In this document: positions 1 to 10,045 of the stretch, piece by piece
Position numbering within the stretch: the stretch's first letter is position 1
Layout: every line of letters begins with the position of its first letter
Assembly: GCA_947475005.1 (NCBI GenBank)
Contig: CANJLI010000008.1
Location: 1 to 56,016, forward strand
Source of the DNA: Deltaproteobacteria bacterium
Lineage (GTDB): Bacteria > Bdellovibrionota_B > Oligoflexia > Oligoflexales > Bog-1112
Direction: 5' to 3'
Length of the DNA stretch: 56,016 bases
The notes under the pieces: generated by a model
What the model was told of the DNA's origin: nothing
What the model saw: the letters and a program-made list of their open reading frames with translations, nothing else
Database searches by the model: none
Position numbers and translations under genes: made by a program

Positions 1-48
1 AAAAATGGCGATAGAAAACTCCAGGACACATCTGATAAGCTGGTCGCA

Positions 49-92
49 TATAGCATCGGGGTTCCTTTGGTCGGGTAAACCGCGATGCTATA
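49..92. repeat. 10-bp inverted repeat near left edge
   Basis: The arms TATAGCATCG (49-58) and CGATGCTATA (83-92) are perfect complements around a 24-nt loop. There is no T-tract, so it is not a classical intrinsic terminator. The rest of 1-509 holds no convincing gene: only this hairpin, a possible IS-end-like AGCCTCTTAG near 140-150, a 26-codon ATG ORF at 163-243, and the repeat at 296-380. Confidence 0.4.
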
Positions 93-295
93 CCATATCT
101 CTATATATTTCCTTTAATTTCATATGATTAGACTTCAGACAGCCTCTTAGGGGGGGCAAACAATGGCTGTACAGAAAAGACCAAACAAGAAATTGAAAAC
201 AGTACTTTTTTTATCATTAAGAGCCTATCTGGTAAAGAATTGAGCCATGTAATATGGTTAATACTATTCAATAGTTTTGAGTATGTCAAAATTTT

Positions 296-380
296 GATGA
301 GATCGGGGACAGCTACCGAATTATTGGGTGGAGGTGAGATCGGTAACTGTCTCCGATCTCACCGTCCCCGATCTCATCCA
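296..380. repeat. GATGAGATCGGGGAC-type palindromic repeat, copy 1
   Basis: This copy starts with GATGAGATCGGGGACAG and ends with the inverted version CCCCGATCTCATCC, with a further internal GAGATCGGTAACTGTC unit. It is closely related to the repeat at 9554-9652. It lies upstream of the CtaG-like gene and looks like a REP-type extragenic palindrome. No REP-associated transposase is in the window. Confidence 0.75.
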
Positions 381-509
381 GAATACCAGACACATAAGAT
401 TTCTTAGCCAAATGCCATTGCGGACGAGAGTTGGGGTGTCCCCCAATCTCGGATTTACTTGTCTCCCCCCCTACTGTAGGCTCACGGCTTCTTAAGAAAG
501 GCCTACACC

Positions 510-1403
510 ATGTCCGTTGCCTATGCCCACTCTCTATCTGAATCCTTGTACGAGCCACTTCCGCCTGGTCTGTTCCAACTGAAGTGGGATTGGGATCCGA
601 CCTTGATCGGATTTTTGATTCTGGGATACCTCTATATAAAAGGACTGCGAGCGTTCAAGGGCAAGTCCCCCGTGCGCCCGTGGCAACTCGTTTGCTTTGC
701 CTGTGGACTCTCCGTAAACATCATCGCCTTGTCTCCGCCCATTGACCCTCTCTCGGATCGCCTCTTCTTTGTGCATATGATTCAACATATGCTCATCGTG
801 AACGTGGGCGTTCCGCTTATGCTCTTCGGGGTACCCTTCTTCGTCGTTATGCGAGGGGCTTCCCCCTGGGTTCGGCGTAAAATTCTCCTACCCATTATGA
901 AAAGCCCCTTCGCCCGAGGTACCCATCGGGTCCTGTTATTCCCCTTCGTGGCCCTACTCTTGTTCGAGGGTAACTACTGGTTGTGGCATGTGCCCCGTTT
1001 TTACAACCTAGCCCTCCTCCATGACGGCATCCACTTGGTGGAACACTTCCTCATGGCAGTCACTGCCATGTACCTCTGGCGTAGTATCATTGACCCCTAT
1101 CCGCTTCGCTCTCCGTTGCCCATGGGATTTCGGTTGCTTTTTCTCGGGTTTATTATGACCCTGGACTCCATTCTTGCAGCAGGCCTCTCGTATTCCAGTC
1201 AAGTCTGGTACGCCTACGAAGGCATTCCCATGCCGAGTTGGTGGGGGGATCGCTGGTCTCATCTGGATGATCAGCGCCTGGGGGGGCTCATTATGTGGGT
1301 GCCGGGAGGAATCTTGTTGTTCCTCAGCATGACCATCTGCTTTTTTGTGTGGGCGGACCGAGAACAGCGCAAGGACCGTGAACGTATGGCGATGACCCCC
1401 TAA
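510..1403 (+). CDS. CtaG-like (caa3-type) cytochrome c oxidase assembly membrane protein
   Basis: This 297-residue polytopic membrane protein belongs to the Caa3_CtaG (DUF1404-like) family, linked to assembly of caa3-type cytochrome c oxidase. Family features are visible: paired histidines in HMIQHM (about residues 89-94), a second set in HLVEHF near 176-181, and the late DQRLGG..MWVPGG segment before the last membrane span. About seven hydrophobic segments are apparent. The start is ATG at 510 with an AAGAAAGG ribosome site. It stands alone ahead of nusA, about 200 bp away; no oxidase subunits are nearby. The substrate (copper or haem) cannot be read from the sequence, and the family assignment is from motif pattern only. 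Confidence 0.8.
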   Translation: MSVAYAHSLSESLYEPLPPGLFQLKWDWDPTLIGFLILGYLYIKGLRAFKGKSPVRPWQLVCFACGLSVNIIALSPPIDPLSDRLFFVHMIQHMLIVNVGVPLMLFGVPFFVVMRGASPWVRRKILLPIMKSPFARGTHRVLLFPFVALLLFEGNYWLWHVPRFYNLALLHDGIHLVEHFLMAVTAMYLWRSIIDPYPLRSPLPMGFRLLFLGFIMTLDSILAAGLSYSSQVWYAYEGIPMPSWWGDRWSHLDDQRLGGLIMWVPGGILLFLSMTICFFVWADREQRKDRERMAMTP

Positions 1404-1606
1404 AAGGCGGGTCCCGTAACGATCTCCTACAATTGGTATTTGACATCCTCGCCGGGTTGGGGTACCAGAGTTGGGCTTTACATGCCCTTCCTTTCAGGTG
1501 AAAATCTCCCAACTCAGAGTATTGGATGGTATAAGGTATGAGATGATCGGATAGAAAACTGGCGATTTTCGCTATAAGGCTACTAATTAGTTGAGGAAAA
1601 TATCGA

Positions 1607-3184
1607 ATGTCCTTTGTTGACAGCGGGGAACGCAAGCTTAGCAATGTAATCAATGCGGTGAGTCGGGATAAAAATCTCGATACCAGCATTATTGTCGACG
1701 CGTTGGAGCAGGCGATGATCCACGCTGCCAGGCGGGATTTCGGCCTAGAGGCTGACCTGGAAGCCACATATAATGAGGAAACGGATGAAATTGACTTGTT
1801 TCAATTTCGCACCGTCATTCCAAATAACGTGCAACCGACTTCCGATGCAGAGATTACGCTAAGCGAAGCCCAAAAATATGACAATCAAACCGAAGTAGGC
1901 GACGCCCTTGGAGTCAAGGTCGACACCTCTAAGTTTGGACGTATTGCTGCGCAATCTGCAAAGCAAATCATCATCCAAAAAGTGCGTGATGCTGAAAAAG
2001 CCCAGGTATATGAAGAGTTTAAAGAGCGCGTTGGTGAACTGCTCAATGGGCATGTACGCCGCCTCGAGCGCAACGGACTCATCATCGATCTGGGACGCGT
2101 AGAAGCCATCATCCCTCCCAAGGAACAAATTCCTGGGGAACGTTTCCGTCCAAAGGATCGCATCCAGGGATACGTAATGGAGATCAAACGGGCATCCCGT
2201 GGTCCCCAAATCGTGCTTTCACGTGCTCACCCAGGCTTGCTTATTCGCTTGTTTGAACAGCATGTTACAGAAATTTACGATGGGATCGTCACCATCGAAT
2301 CTGCGGCGCGAGATCCAGGCGCCCGCTCCAAAATCGCAGTGTACTCTAAGGATTCCTCCGTGGACCCTGTTGGTGCATGCGTGGGAATGAAGGGTGTTCG
2401 GGTACAAGCCGTCGTCCAAGAACTCAACGGTGAGAAGATCGATATTATTCCGTGGGATCGTGATCCGGCAAAATTGGTCTGCAACGCTTTGGCCCCCGCT
2501 GTGGTGTCCAAGGTAATTGTGGATGATGAACGCCACGCCATGGAAGTAATCGTAGCTGAGGACCAGCTGTCTCTTGCTATCGGAAAACGCGGGCAAAACG
2601 TGCGGTTGGCTGCTCAGCTTACCGGCTGGAGACTCGACATTAAGAGCGAAGCCAAGTTGGAAGAACAACTGGCTGGCGTGAAAATGGTTCTGGCTTCCAT
2701 CGAAGGCTTGGGAGACATGCACGCAGGTATTCTGGTGCATGAGGGTGTGAAAACCCCTGCTGAACTTGCAGAGATGAACCCTCGTATCTTGAGTCGCTTG
2801 CTAAACCTCGAGACTGAAGATGCGGAGCGCATCGTAGAGGCTGCGCGTCAGAAGGCTGCCGAGCTAGAAGTCGGTGGCGTTCGCGATACAGCTGAATACA
2901 CCGCGCAAGATGCAAAAGCTTCGCCTGAAAAGCCAAAAGAAGCGGTTTTCCAGGATGATGCACGCAAGGCTCGCGTAGAGATGTTTAAAAAACTAAGCGG
3001 TGTGGGAGAGGCTACTGCCTACGCGTTGGCAGATGCTGGGTATGTGACAATTGGCGACGTCATCGCAGACTCTGCGGATGAAGTCGCGCAAAAAGCCGAG
3101 ATCTCCCTGGGTATCGCTCGAACGGTCCAAATCGCAGCGGATCGTTATCTACAAGAAGCCAACCAAAGCGAGGGTGGAAAATAA
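1607..3184 (+). CDS. nusA: Transcription termination/antitermination factor NusA
   Basis: NusA binds RNA polymerase and nascent RNA and modulates pausing, termination and antitermination. The 525 residues show the usual order: an N-terminal polymerase-binding domain (1-130), an S1 domain (about 138-200, NGHVRRLERNGLIIDLG), two KH domains (about 230-350; GMKGVRVQAV and AIGKRGQNVRLA), and C-terminal helix-hairpin-helix/acidic-repeat units (about 365-420 and 465-515). The length fits NusA with two C-terminal repeats. The ATG at 1607 follows a GAGGA ribosome site. It heads the nusA-infB-rbfA-truB cluster; the usual upstream rimP is absent and a CtaG-like gene precedes it. Confidence 0.97.
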   Translation: MSFVDSGERKLSNVINAVSRDKNLDTSIIVDALEQAMIHAARRDFGLEADLEATYNEETDEIDLFQFRTVIPNNVQPTSDAEITLSEAQKYDNQTEVGDALGVKVDTSKFGRIAAQSAKQIIIQKVRDAEKAQVYEEFKERVGELLNGHVRRLERNGLIIDLGRVEAIIPPKEQIPGERFRPKDRIQGYVMEIKRASRGPQIVLSRAHPGLLIRLFEQHVTEIYDGIVTIESAARDPGARSKIAVYSKDSSVDPVGACVGMKGVRVQAVVQELNGEKIDIIPWDRDPAKLVCNALAPAVVSKVIVDDERHAMEVIVAEDQLSLAIGKRGQNVRLAAQLTGWRLDIKSEAKLEEQLAGVKMVLASIEGLGDMHAGILVHEGVKTPAELAEMNPRILSRLLNLETEDAERIVEAARQKAAELEVGGVRDTAEYTAQDAKASPEKPKEAVFQDDARKARVEMFKKLSGVGEATAYALADAGYVTIGDVIADSADEVAQKAEISLGIARTVQIAADRYLQEANQSEGGK

Positions 3185-3295
3185 CCCCCACCTAACGTTC
3201 GAGTGTGAGATAACCCCCCTGCCCATCGATCCCTAAGAAGCGTGCCCTGCCCGCTTCCATCGATGTCACCCTCTCTCGAGAGAGGCGGGGGCCTG

Positions 3296-3326
3296 TTGGT
3301 TCTAAAACTGCCCAAATGGGTATAAT
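3296..3326 (+). promoter_or_regulatory. Possible sigma-70 promoter for infB
   Basis: A perfect -10 box TATAAT lies at 3321-3326, with a weak -35-like TTGGTT at 3296-3301 and a 19-nt spacer. Transcription would start about 20 nt before the infB ATG at 3353. The 168-bp nusA-infB gap also holds a CTCTCTCGAGAGAG palindrome just upstream. This suggests infB can be transcribed separately from nusA; it is inferred from consensus only. Confidence 0.4.
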
Positions 3327-3352
3327 GGCCTTTCTCAGGTTGAGAGGTTGAA

Positions 3353-6300
3353 ATGGTAAAGATGCGTGTATATGAACTGGCTCGTGAGTTAAAACTGGAA
3401 AGTAAGGCTTTGATTGCAAAGCTTAAAGCTGTTGGCGTTGAAGTCGCAAGTCATCAGAGTACCTTGACAGTGGCTCAAGTGGACAAAATAAAAGCTGCGG
3501 AATTTGCAAGTGCTGAGCCCAAAGTTGTGGTGAGGCGCCGTCCCAAACCCGAAGAAATAAAGGTCGAATCTACATCTGAAGCGGAGGGCTCTCCTCCGGT
3601 TTCAAGTGAAGAGCTCCCGGCAGAGACGCTTGCTGCAAGCGGTACACGCATCCGAAGAGCCGTAAAGCCAGCTTCCTCCGTGCAAGAGGGAACGGTTGTC
3701 GAGCCAGAATCTGCTGCAGTGGCAGAGGTTGCACAGTCGAGAGACGGTGAAGACAAGCCAGCAAACGTGATCCTGGACAAAGCGACTACACCTGAGCAAT
3801 TGGCTCAAATTGCAGCGCAAGACGCCAAGGTAATTGCGGAAGCCAAAGCAAAGTTGTTAACTCGCTCCCTTCGAGGACCTGAAGCACCTGTGCGTCGGTC
3901 TACTCCATCGGAGTCTCGATCTTCAGAACCTCGTTCTTCTTCCGAGAATCGCTCTTCCGAGAATCGCTCTTCCGAGAATCGCTCTTCCGAGAACCGTTCT
4001 TCGGAACCTCGTGCGGAGAGAAAGCAATTGTTCACTCCAGGTTCTGGGGCAACCATTGTTCGAAAGGCCACGACAAAAGAGGTCGAGGAACTCAAGCACC
4101 AGCAACAAGTTCAATCTCAGCCTAAATCACCTCAACGTCCGATGTCACGTCCGCCCCTTCGAGAGGATTCTCGTGGTGGTCCTGACAATCGATATCGTTC
4201 TGTTTCCAGTGGTGGTCCAGCCGGTTCTTCTCAGGGAGGCCAAGGCGGTTACCAAGGATCCCAAGGGGGAGGCTATCAAGGCTCTCGTCCACAAGGAGCT
4301 CAAGGTTCTTCTCAAGGGTACCAGGGGTTTAGGGGCTCTCAGGCTCCAGCGCCTGCACCGATGCCGTTCCCACCGGGAGAGGATGAATTTGGAGAACGTA
4401 CCAATAAGAAAGCCTTCCCTCTTAAAGGCAAGACAGATCGCCCAAGTGTGGTGGTAGAAGAGCCGAAGACCGCAAAACCGGCTCCAAAGAGAAAAAGTTT
4501 ATCGACCCGAGAGTTGCTCGAGTCTCTGGATACTGAGGTCGAGGTCGAAGTCGTTGCCGAGGTGTTTGAAGCGCCTCGTCGTAATAAGAAAGTATATACG
4601 CCTTCAGGCGGTGGAAAACGCAGAGATAAGAAATCTCGCAGAGATTCCAAGCCGATAGCTTCATCTACGCCAAGGGCTGCTTATCGCGTGGTGAAGATCA
4701 CGGGCAATGCCATTTCCATTTCAGAGCTTGCCCATCAGTTGAGCGTTAAAGCTGCTGAATTGATCAAGAAATTGATGAGCCAAGGCATTATGGCTACCGT
4801 AAATCAAGCGATTGATTTCGATACAGCTGCATTGCTCTCTAGTGAATATGGATTTGAGTGCAAGGATGCTACCCGTAACGTCTCAGATGTCTTGGAGCAT
4901 TTGGATGCCAAGCGAAGTGAGTCTCGTACGCGTCCTCCGATCGTGACTGTAATGGGTCACGTAGATCACGGAAAAACCTCGATCTTGGACAGGATCCGCA
5001 AAAGTAAGGTCGCCCAGCAAGAAGCAGGGGGTATCACTCAGCATATCGGTGCGTATTGCGTCGTGCATAATGATGCAGCGATCACCTTTATCGATACACC
5101 GGGTCACGAAGCGTTCTCTGCCATGCGAGCACGGGGAGCTAAGTTAACCGATATCGTAGTCTTGGTTGTGGCTGCAGATGACGGTGTGATGCCGCAGACT
5201 ATCGAGGCCATCTCTCATGCTCGATCTGCACAAGTGCCGATTATCGTAGCGATCAACAAGATCGACAAACCGAATACCAACCTCGATCGTATTTTTAGCG
5301 AATTGAGCGAGCACGGGATTCAGTCAGAAGAATGGGGCGGGGAAAACCAGATCATTAAGGTTTCCGCTCTCAAGGGAACGGGTATCGATGAATTGCTAGA
5401 GGCGATCCTCTTGCAGACGGAAGTGTTGGAGTTGAAAGCCCAATACACAGGTCCAGCTACTGCAACCGTTGTGGAAGCCCATTTGGATAAAAACCGAGGC
5501 CCAGTCGCCACTGTGATCATAACACAAGGTACGTTGGCAACGGGTGACATGTTGGTTGCGGGAACTTCTACAGGTCGTGTTCGTGCCATGTATGACCACA
5601 ACCGTAACCTCGTGCAGCAAGCTACACCTTCGATTCCAGTGGAAATCGTGGGTCTAACTGCAGTACCGGCAGCGGGAGATGTGGCTCACGTCGTGGAAGA
5701 CGAAAAAGTCATGAAGGAAGTTCTCCAAATTCGTGAAAATGCGCTGGCTGTGACCGGTGGCAGTGTTGCGGCTACCAGCTTGGAAGAGCTGTTGGGCAAA
5801 GTGAGAAACGAGGAAACTCCACGTCTTAACTTGATCCTCAAAGCCGACACCCAAGGATCTTTGGAAGCGATTACCGATGCCATTGCAAAGCTCAAGTCTG
5901 AGAAGGTGACAGTGGTACTTGTTCACAAGGCAGTAGGGGGGATTAACCAATCTGACCTCACCTTGGCAGACACCAGTGGATCCATCATCTTTGGGTTCAA
6001 TGTGCGTGCGATCAGTGCGTTGGCTTCTCGAGTTCAGGCTTCTGGCTCGATCATTCAGTATTACAGTGTGATTTACGACCTCATCGATACGGTAAAGAGC
6101 TTGATGGTTGGTAAGTTGCCTCCGGTTCGAGTAGAGACCATCGTTGGGCATGCCCAGGTACGAGAGGCCATCAGTGTGCCGAAGATCGGCTTGATTGCAG
6201 GGTCTTCTGTGATGGATGGCAAAATCACACGAACGTCCTTGTTGCGATTGGTTCGCAACGAGATTGTGATTTATACCGGTAAAATTGGTTCGTTGCGTAG

Positions 6301-6436
6301 ATTTAAAGAAGATGTGAAAGAAGTGGCGCGTGGCTACGAATGTGGAATCTCTATCGAAGGCTACAACGATGTAAAAGTCGGGGATGTTATCGAGGCCTTC
6401 CAGATGGACGAGCAGGCTGCTGTACTGGACTTTTAG
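3353..6436 (+). CDS. infB: Translation initiation factor IF-2
   Basis: IF-2 is the GTPase that places initiator tRNA on the 30S subunit and promotes subunit joining. The 1027-residue protein has an N-terminal IF2_N subdomain (about 4-50), a long low-complexity linker (about 60-440), a second IF2_N-like domain (about 450-505), and the G domain with GHVDHGKTS (about 533), DTPGHE (about 580) and NKID (about 635), followed by the beta-barrel and C-terminal domains. The linker contains a five-residue SSENR repeat and a Gly/Gln/Ser-rich stretch (about 285-330). The start is ATG 3353, with an alternative ATG at 3362. RbfA follows after 11 bp. Confidence 0.98.
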   Translation: MVKMRVYELARELKLESKALIAKLKAVGVEVASHQSTLTVAQVDKIKAAEFASAEPKVVVRRRPKPEEIKVESTSEAEGSPPVSSEELPAETLAASGTRIRRAVKPASSVQEGTVVEPESAAVAEVAQSRDGEDKPANVILDKATTPEQLAQIAAQDAKVIAEAKAKLLTRSLRGPEAPVRRSTPSESRSSEPRSSSENRSSENRSSENRSSENRSSEPRAERKQLFTPGSGATIVRKATTKEVEELKHQQQVQSQPKSPQRPMSRPPLREDSRGGPDNRYRSVSSGGPAGSSQGGQGGYQGSQGGGYQGSRPQGAQGSSQGYQGFRGSQAPAPAPMPFPPGEDEFGERTNKKAFPLKGKTDRPSVVVEEPKTAKPAPKRKSLSTRELLESLDTEVEVEVVAEVFEAPRRNKKVYTPSGGGKRRDKKSRRDSKPIASSTPRAAYRVVKITGNAISISELAHQLSVKAAELIKKLMSQGIMATVNQAIDFDTAALLSSEYGFECKDATRNVSDVLEHLDAKRSESRTRPPIVTVMGHVDHGKTSILDRIRKSKVAQQEAGGITQHIGAYCVVHNDAAITFIDTPGHEAFSAMRARGAKLTDIVVLVVAADDGVMPQTIEAISHARSAQVPIIVAINKIDKPNTNLDRIFSELSEHGIQSEEWGGENQIIKVSALKGTGIDELLEAILLQTEVLELKAQYTGPATATVVEAHLDKNRGPVATVIITQGTLATGDMLVAGTSTGRVRAMYDHNRNLVQQATPSIPVEIVGLTAVPAAGDVAHVVEDEKVMKEVLQIRENALAVTGGSVAATSLEELLGKVRNEETPRLNLILKADTQGSLEAITDAIAKLKSEKVTVVLVHKAVGGINQSDLTLADTSGSIIFGFNVRAISALASRVQASGSIIQYYSVIYDLIDTVKSLMVGKLPPVRVETIVGHAQVREAISVPKIGLIAGSSVMDGKITRTSLLRLVRNEIVIYTGKIGSLRRFKEDVKEVARGYECGISIEGYNDVKVGDVIEAFQMDEQAAVLDF
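3944..4010 (+). repeat. 15-bp tandem repeat inside infB
   Basis: About four near-identical copies of GAGAATCGCTCTTCC encode consecutive Ser-Ser-Glu-Asn-Arg units in the IF-2 linker. The unit is a multiple of three, so copy-number change would keep the frame. It is a likely polymorphic site between strains. Confidence 0.85.
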
Positions 6437-6447
6437 TAAGGACAATA

Positions 6448-6798
6448 ATGGGATTACGGACACTGCGTTTAGCGGACGAAATTAGAGATTTATTAGCCAA
6501 CTGCTTTGTTGGGGACCGACTGAGAGACCCTCGTCTCCAAGGCATTAGCATTACCCATGTGCGCCTTTCGGGTGACCTCCAACAAGCGTCAGTATTCTTT
6601 CGCATTTTTGATCCGAGCAAACTAGCGGAAGCTGAAACAGCGCTTCGAAGCAGTGCTGGATATTTGCGTACCTCCCTTTCGGCCCATATCAAGATTCGAA
6701 AGCTCCCGGAGTTGCGTTTCCGTTACGATGAAAGTGTCGAGCAAGGTGCGAAAATCGAATCCCTGCTGGAACAAATCAACAAAGACTCCGCCGAGTAA
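6448..6798 (+). CDS. rbfA: Ribosome-binding factor A
   Basis: RbfA is a small KH-fold factor that binds pre-30S subunits and aids 16S rRNA 5'-end maturation. From ATG 6448, with TAAGGA just upstream, the protein has 116 residues, normal for the family. Typical features are the opening RTLRLADEIRDLLA helix and the central ITHVRLSGDLQQASVFFRIF strand pair. The frame is open upstream into infB, but only the start after the infB stop gives a family-like N-terminus. It lies 11 bp after infB and 15 bp before truB. Confidence 0.93.
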   Translation: MGLRTLRLADEIRDLLANCFVGDRLRDPRLQGISITHVRLSGDLQQASVFFRIFDPSKLAEAETALRSSAGYLRTSLSAHIKIRKLPELRFRYDESVEQGAKIESLLEQINKDSAE

Positions 6799-6813
6799 AG
6801 AGAATCCCCTCTC

Positions 6814-7719
6814 ATGCCTTTACCTCCTGATTGTACTGGGGTTTTACCCATCAATAAACCTCGCGGCATGACATCTAAGGATGTCTCCCGCGTGTTGCAG
6901 CGTATCGTGGGTCGCGTCAAAATGGGGCATGTGGGTACCCTTGATCCTGATGCCGAAGGGGTCCTACCGGTCCTTTTTGGTACAGCGACACGGGTACAAG
7001 ACTTGCTTCTCGATTCTCCCAAGACCTATCACAGTGTGGTGTTTCTGGGTGAAGCTACGGATACTCTCGATCGAGAAGGCACCGTGGTTGCCACCGCACC
7101 TTGGGAACATGTGACCCTCGAGGCAGCCCAGAAAGAAGCTCTAGCTTTTCTCGGCCCCATCGAGCAAATCCCCCCTGCTTTCTCAGCGGTGAAGCATCAG
7201 GGCAAGGCTTTGTATGCCTATGCGCGGAAAGAAGTGTTGTCCGATGACTTTCTTACGCAGTTCGTTCGCAAAGTTGAAATCTACAGCCTCTCTATCGATG
7301 CATTGGAAGGCAATCTGTTGTCTCTTCGCATGACCTGTTCCAAAGGCACCTACGTACGAAGTCTCGTGCGAGATTTATGCGTCGCCCTGGGAACCTGTGG
7401 CCGCGTGGATCGATTGGTACGAGAAGCGGCGTCTGGTTTTACCCTCGCACAAACCGTACCTTTGGAGGGACTTGATACCGAGGGCATCCTGCGCGCTATG
7501 GTTCCCATTCATCGCCTTACGGGGATTCCTCAACTTGTCATTCAATCCTCTGAAGATGCACTTTCCCTTCTTCAAGGAAAAGAGCTACACTCACTTCTTT
7601 GTCTTCCAAATGGTACCCCCATCCCTAGCAGTCCTTTCCTCCTGGTTTTTTCCGAACATGCGTTTGGAATTGGAAAGTGCGTAGAAAGGGATCGGATTCG
7701 ACTCCAAAGGAGCTTATAA
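6814..7719 (+). CDS. truB: tRNA pseudouridine(55) synthase TruB
   Basis: TruB isomerises U55 in the T-loop of tRNAs. The catalytic Asp is in [13 protein letters not shown] (Asp44), preceded by the family motif [16 protein letters not shown]. The later [12 protein letters not shown] segment (about residues 183-195) is the conserved RNA-binding/active-site motif. The length of 301 residues is normal. The start is ATG 6814, 15 bp after rbfA, and the stop is one base before the metK ATG, so translational coupling with metK is likely. Confidence 0.96.
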   Translation: MPLPPDCTGVLPINKPRGMTSKDVSRVLQRIVGRVKMGHVGTLDPDAEGVLPVLFGTATRVQDLLLDSPKTYHSVVFLGEATDTLDREGTVVATAPWEHVTLEAAQKEALAFLGPIEQIPPAFSAVKHQGKALYAYARKEVLSDDFLTQFVRKVEIYSLSIDALEGNLLSLRMTCSKGTYVRSLVRDLCVALGTCGRVDRLVREAASGFTLAQTVPLEGLDTEGILRAMVPIHRLTGIPQLVIQSSEDALSLLQGKELHSLLCLPNGTPIPSSPFLLVFSEHAFGIGKCVERDRIRLQRSL

Positions 7720-7720
7720 G

Positions 7721-8884
7721 ATGAGCCAAGCATTCTCTCGACATCTGTTTACTTCGGAATCTGTAGGTGAAGGTCATCCAGACAAAGTTGCGGACCAAAT
7801 CAGCGATGCGATTTTGGATGCGTTGCTTGCCAAAGATCCCCATGCCCGTGTGGCGTGTGAAACGTTGGTGAAAACAGGGCTCGTCGTGCTTGCAGGCGAA
7901 ATTACCTCTTCCGCCCAAATTGACTACCAAGCAGTGGCGCGAGAAGTTATCGGAGAGATCGGTTACACCGATGGTGCTCTCGGATTTGACAATCGAAGCT
8001 GTGCGGTCATCACTTGCATGGATAAGCAATCCCCCGATATCGCTATGGGCGTTAACGAAGGTGAAGGCTTGTTCAAGGAGCAGGGTGCTGGCGATCAGGG
8101 TATGATGTTTGGCTATGCTTGTACGGAAACCCCGGAGTACATGCCTGCTTCGATCTCTTACGCCCATCAATTGTTACGGAATCTGTCCCAGTTGCGACAC
8201 CGCAAAGTCGTGGATTGGTTGCGTCCTGATGCCAAGAGCCAGGTTACCGTTGAATACGAAGGAAATGTTCTAAAGCGCGTAGATACGGTGATTATCTCCA
8301 CCCAGCATGGTCCTGATGTTCCCTATGAGACTCTGAAAGAATTCGTGATCGAATCCTGCGTCAAGCCTACGATTCCTCGAGAGCTGTTGCAGAATACCCG
8401 GTTCCTCATCAACCCTACGGGGCGCTTTGTGAGTGGTGGTCCAGCTGCGGATGCAGGACTTACCGGGCGTAAGATCATCGTAGATACCTACGGGGGCCAC
8501 GGGGCTCACGGAGGCGGTGCGTTTTCAGGTAAAGATCCTACAAAAGTAGATCGTTCTGCTGCGTACATGGGGCGCTATATTGCCAAGAACTTGGTAGCGG
8601 CTGGGTTGGCAAGTAAATGCTTGGTGCAACTTGCGTATGCGATCGGTGTAGCAGAGCCGGTGAGCGTATTTGTGGAGAGCTATGGCACATCGACGCTTCC
8701 AACTTACAAGTTAGCTGAGATTGTGCGTGAGCACTTCCGGTTGAAGCCACAAGAAATTATCGAGAGCTTGGCGTTGCGGCAGCCTATGTACCGAGCTACT
8801 GCTGCGTACGGACACTTTGGTCGTAGCGAGTTCCCATGGGAAAAGACGGATAAAACCGATGAACTTAAGCGATACCTTTCATGA
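7721..8884 (+). CDS. metK: S-adenosylmethionine synthase
   Basis: MetK makes S-adenosylmethionine from ATP and methionine. The 387 residues carry the family signatures: [15 protein letters not shown] near the N-terminus, [12 protein letters not shown] (about 126-137) and [19 protein letters not shown] (about 265-283). An AGGAG ribosome site precedes ATG 7721. The last codons overlap the ruvA start in an ATGA junction. No SAM riboswitch is visible; the gene is embedded in the nusA operon rather than separately led. Confidence 0.98.
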   Translation: MSQAFSRHLFTSESVGEGHPDKVADQISDAILDALLAKDPHARVACETLVKTGLVVLAGEITSSAQIDYQAVAREVIGEIGYTDGALGFDNRSCAVITCMDKQSPDIAMGVNEGEGLFKEQGAGDQGMMFGYACTETPEYMPASISYAHQLLRNLSQLRHRKVVDWLRPDAKSQVTVEYEGNVLKRVDTVIISTQHGPDVPYETLKEFVIESCVKPTIPRELLQNTRFLINPTGRFVSGGPAADAGLTGRKIIVDTYGGHGAHGGGAFSGKDPTKVDRSAAYMGRYIAKNLVAAGLASKCLVQLAYAIGVAEPVSVFVESYGTSTLPTYKLAEIVREHFRLKPQEIIESLALRQPMYRATAAYGHFGRSEFPWEKTDKTDELKRYLS

Positions 8885-9537
8885 TCGAGTTTTTATCGGG
8901 TGTGATTCAAGATATTAAACCCGTGGGCATCGTCTTGGATGTGCAGGGAGTGGGGTATGGCCTTGACCTACCCCTGTCCTATGTCACCCAGCTAACCGTA
9001 GGAGCGCCTTGTCAGATTTGGGTGCACACGCGGTTGCGGGAAGATTCCCTGCGTCTGTACGGATTTGCCTCCAAGGCCGATCGCGAGCTCTTTGAGCTAC
9101 TCACCCAGATCAATGGCGTGGGGCCGAAGGTAGCCATGGCGATTCTCTCTACACTGACGGTGCGCGAATTGGTGCAGATCGTAGATCAGAATCGCGTGGA
9201 CCTGCTCACGGAAGTGCCGGGGATTGGCCTGCGTACGGCAGAGAAGGTCTTGCTCGAGCTGAAGGTGAAGCTTGCCAAATCGGCTCATGCAGCGCTGGTG
9301 CGTAGCACTCAGGGGGCTACCCCTGCTGCTGTTACGCGAGCGGGTGCCTCGGCGCATCAAGCTGCAACCTGCGAAGAGGATCTCAAGTCCGCGTTGACCA
9401 ACTTAGGGTTTAAGGACAAAGAAATTGCTCCGATCCTCCATGCTGTATTAGAAGAGACCCCCGAGGGTAAGTTTGCCGACTTGTTACGTACCAGCTTGCA
9501 GCGGCTTAAATCCAAAACGATCCAATCCTTGTTTTAA
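8881..9537 (+). CDS. ruvA: Holliday junction DNA helicase subunit RuvA
   Basis: RuvA binds four-way junctions and recruits RuvB for branch migration. The 218 residues show the N-terminal OB fold ([12 protein letters not shown]..), two helix-hairpin-helix motifs ([13 protein letters not shown] and [16 protein letters not shown], about residues 79-125), a loose Ala/Thr-rich linker and the small C-terminal RuvB-contact domain (about 160-218). It overlaps metK by four bases (ATGA). ruvB lies about 500 bp downstream, separated by repeats and a small RHH gene, instead of adjacent as is common. Confidence 0.96.
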   Translation: MIEFLSGVIQDIKPVGIVLDVQGVGYGLDLPLSYVTQLTVGAPCQIWVHTRLREDSLRLYGFASKADRELFELLTQINGVGPKVAMAILSTLTVRELVQIVDQNRVDLLTEVPGIGLRTAEKVLLELKVKLAKSAHAALVRSTQGATPAAVTRAGASAHQAATCEEDLKSALTNLGFKDKEIAPILHAVLEETPEGKFADLLRTSLQRLKSKTIQSLF

Positions 9538-9553
9538 AATACGCTAAAGTTGG

Positions 9554-9652
9554 GGGATGAGATCGGGGACAGTTACCGAATTAGGGAGCTGGGGATGAGA
9601 TCGGTAACTGTCCCCGATCTCATCCCCGGTAACTGTCCCCGATCTCATCCAG
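9554..9652. repeat. GATGAGATCGGGGAC-type palindromic repeat, copy 2
   Basis: This copy begins 17 bp after the ruvA stop. It carries one unit GATGAGATCGGGGACAG..ACCG and two inverted units ending CCCCGATCTCATCC, so a 23-bp perfect stem can form in alternative registers. It matches the copy at 296-380, including the flanking CATCCAGA at the right boundary. It may end ruvA transcription, but no T-tract is present. Confidence 0.8.
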
Positions 9653-9668
9653 AAAAGGAAGTACCACA

Positions 9669-9911
9669 ATGCTTAAAAACAAAAGCCATTTAATAGCTGG
9701 AGAAAAAGAAGTAAAGACTCGTGCCCCGATAGGAAATATTCGAAGGAACATCGACTATGGCGCTGAGTTACACCGACGATTGGAAGCTGCGAGTCATGAG
9801 CTAAATATTTCTAGTCAAGCCTTAGTAAAACTTGCTTTGCAAGAATGGTTAGACCGTTACACCCTTGCAAATTACTACAGCCAGCTAGCAAAAACAGGCA
9901 GTGATAAATAA
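9669..9911 (+). CDS. Small ribbon-helix-helix-like DNA-binding protein
   Basis: This is an 80-residue protein. Residues about 27-65 (IDYGAELHRRLEAASHEL..) have the pattern of a CopG/Arc ribbon-helix-helix domain: a strand, a helix with alternating charged residues, then ISSQALVKLALQEWLDRY as the second helix. It starts at ATG 9669, with AAGGAAG ten bases upstream. Such proteins are often antitoxins or plasmid-type repressors, but no toxin gene is adjacent; repeats flank it on both sides. It may be an orphan antitoxin or a stand-alone regulator. The fold assignment is by pattern only. Confidence 0.55.
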   Translation: MLKNKSHLIAGEKEVKTRAPIGNIRRNIDYGAELHRRLEAASHELNISSQALVKLALQEWLDRYTLANYYSQLAKTGSDK

Positions 9912-9922
9912 ACCTGGAGAAA

Positions 9923-10033
9923 GGGGACACCCCGTTGGAGTGTCCCCGACGAGCGTTCCGAAAGGGGACACTCGTCGGGGTCTCCCCACAGGATAATGCG
10001 GGATAGAAGGGGACACTCCAACGGGGTGTCCCC
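9923..10033. repeat. Cluster of three GGGGACAC/GTGTCCCC palindromic units
   Basis: Three 24-25 bp units lie at 9923-9947, 9964-9987 and 10009-10033. Each has the form GGGGACAC, about nine bases, GTGTCCCC (the middle one has TCTCCCC). Units 1 and 3 are inverted copies of each other, so the cluster can also form a long stem. It sits between the RHH gene and ruvB, ending 12 bp before the ruvB start. The same core recurs at 15036, 33072, 46941 and inside the phosphomevalonate kinase gene. Confidence 0.8.
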
Positions 10034-10045
10034 AACAGGTAAAAA

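Noticed and set aside
120..150. AGACAGCCTCTTAG near the left edge compared with TTAGAGGCTGCTTAG near 55868, as if both were ends of related IS elements.
   Set aside because: Only about eight bases are shared in inverted form and no transposase fragment is readable in 1-120, so the match may be chance.
163..243. 26-codon ORF starting MAVQKRPNKK behind a G-rich site, resembling the start of ribosomal protein L32.
   Set aside because: It stops after 26 codons, has no zinc-finger or later L32 motifs, and the likeness is confined to the first few residues.
7700..7721. SAM riboswitch ahead of metK.
   Set aside because: There is no intergenic leader; truB ends one base before the metK start.
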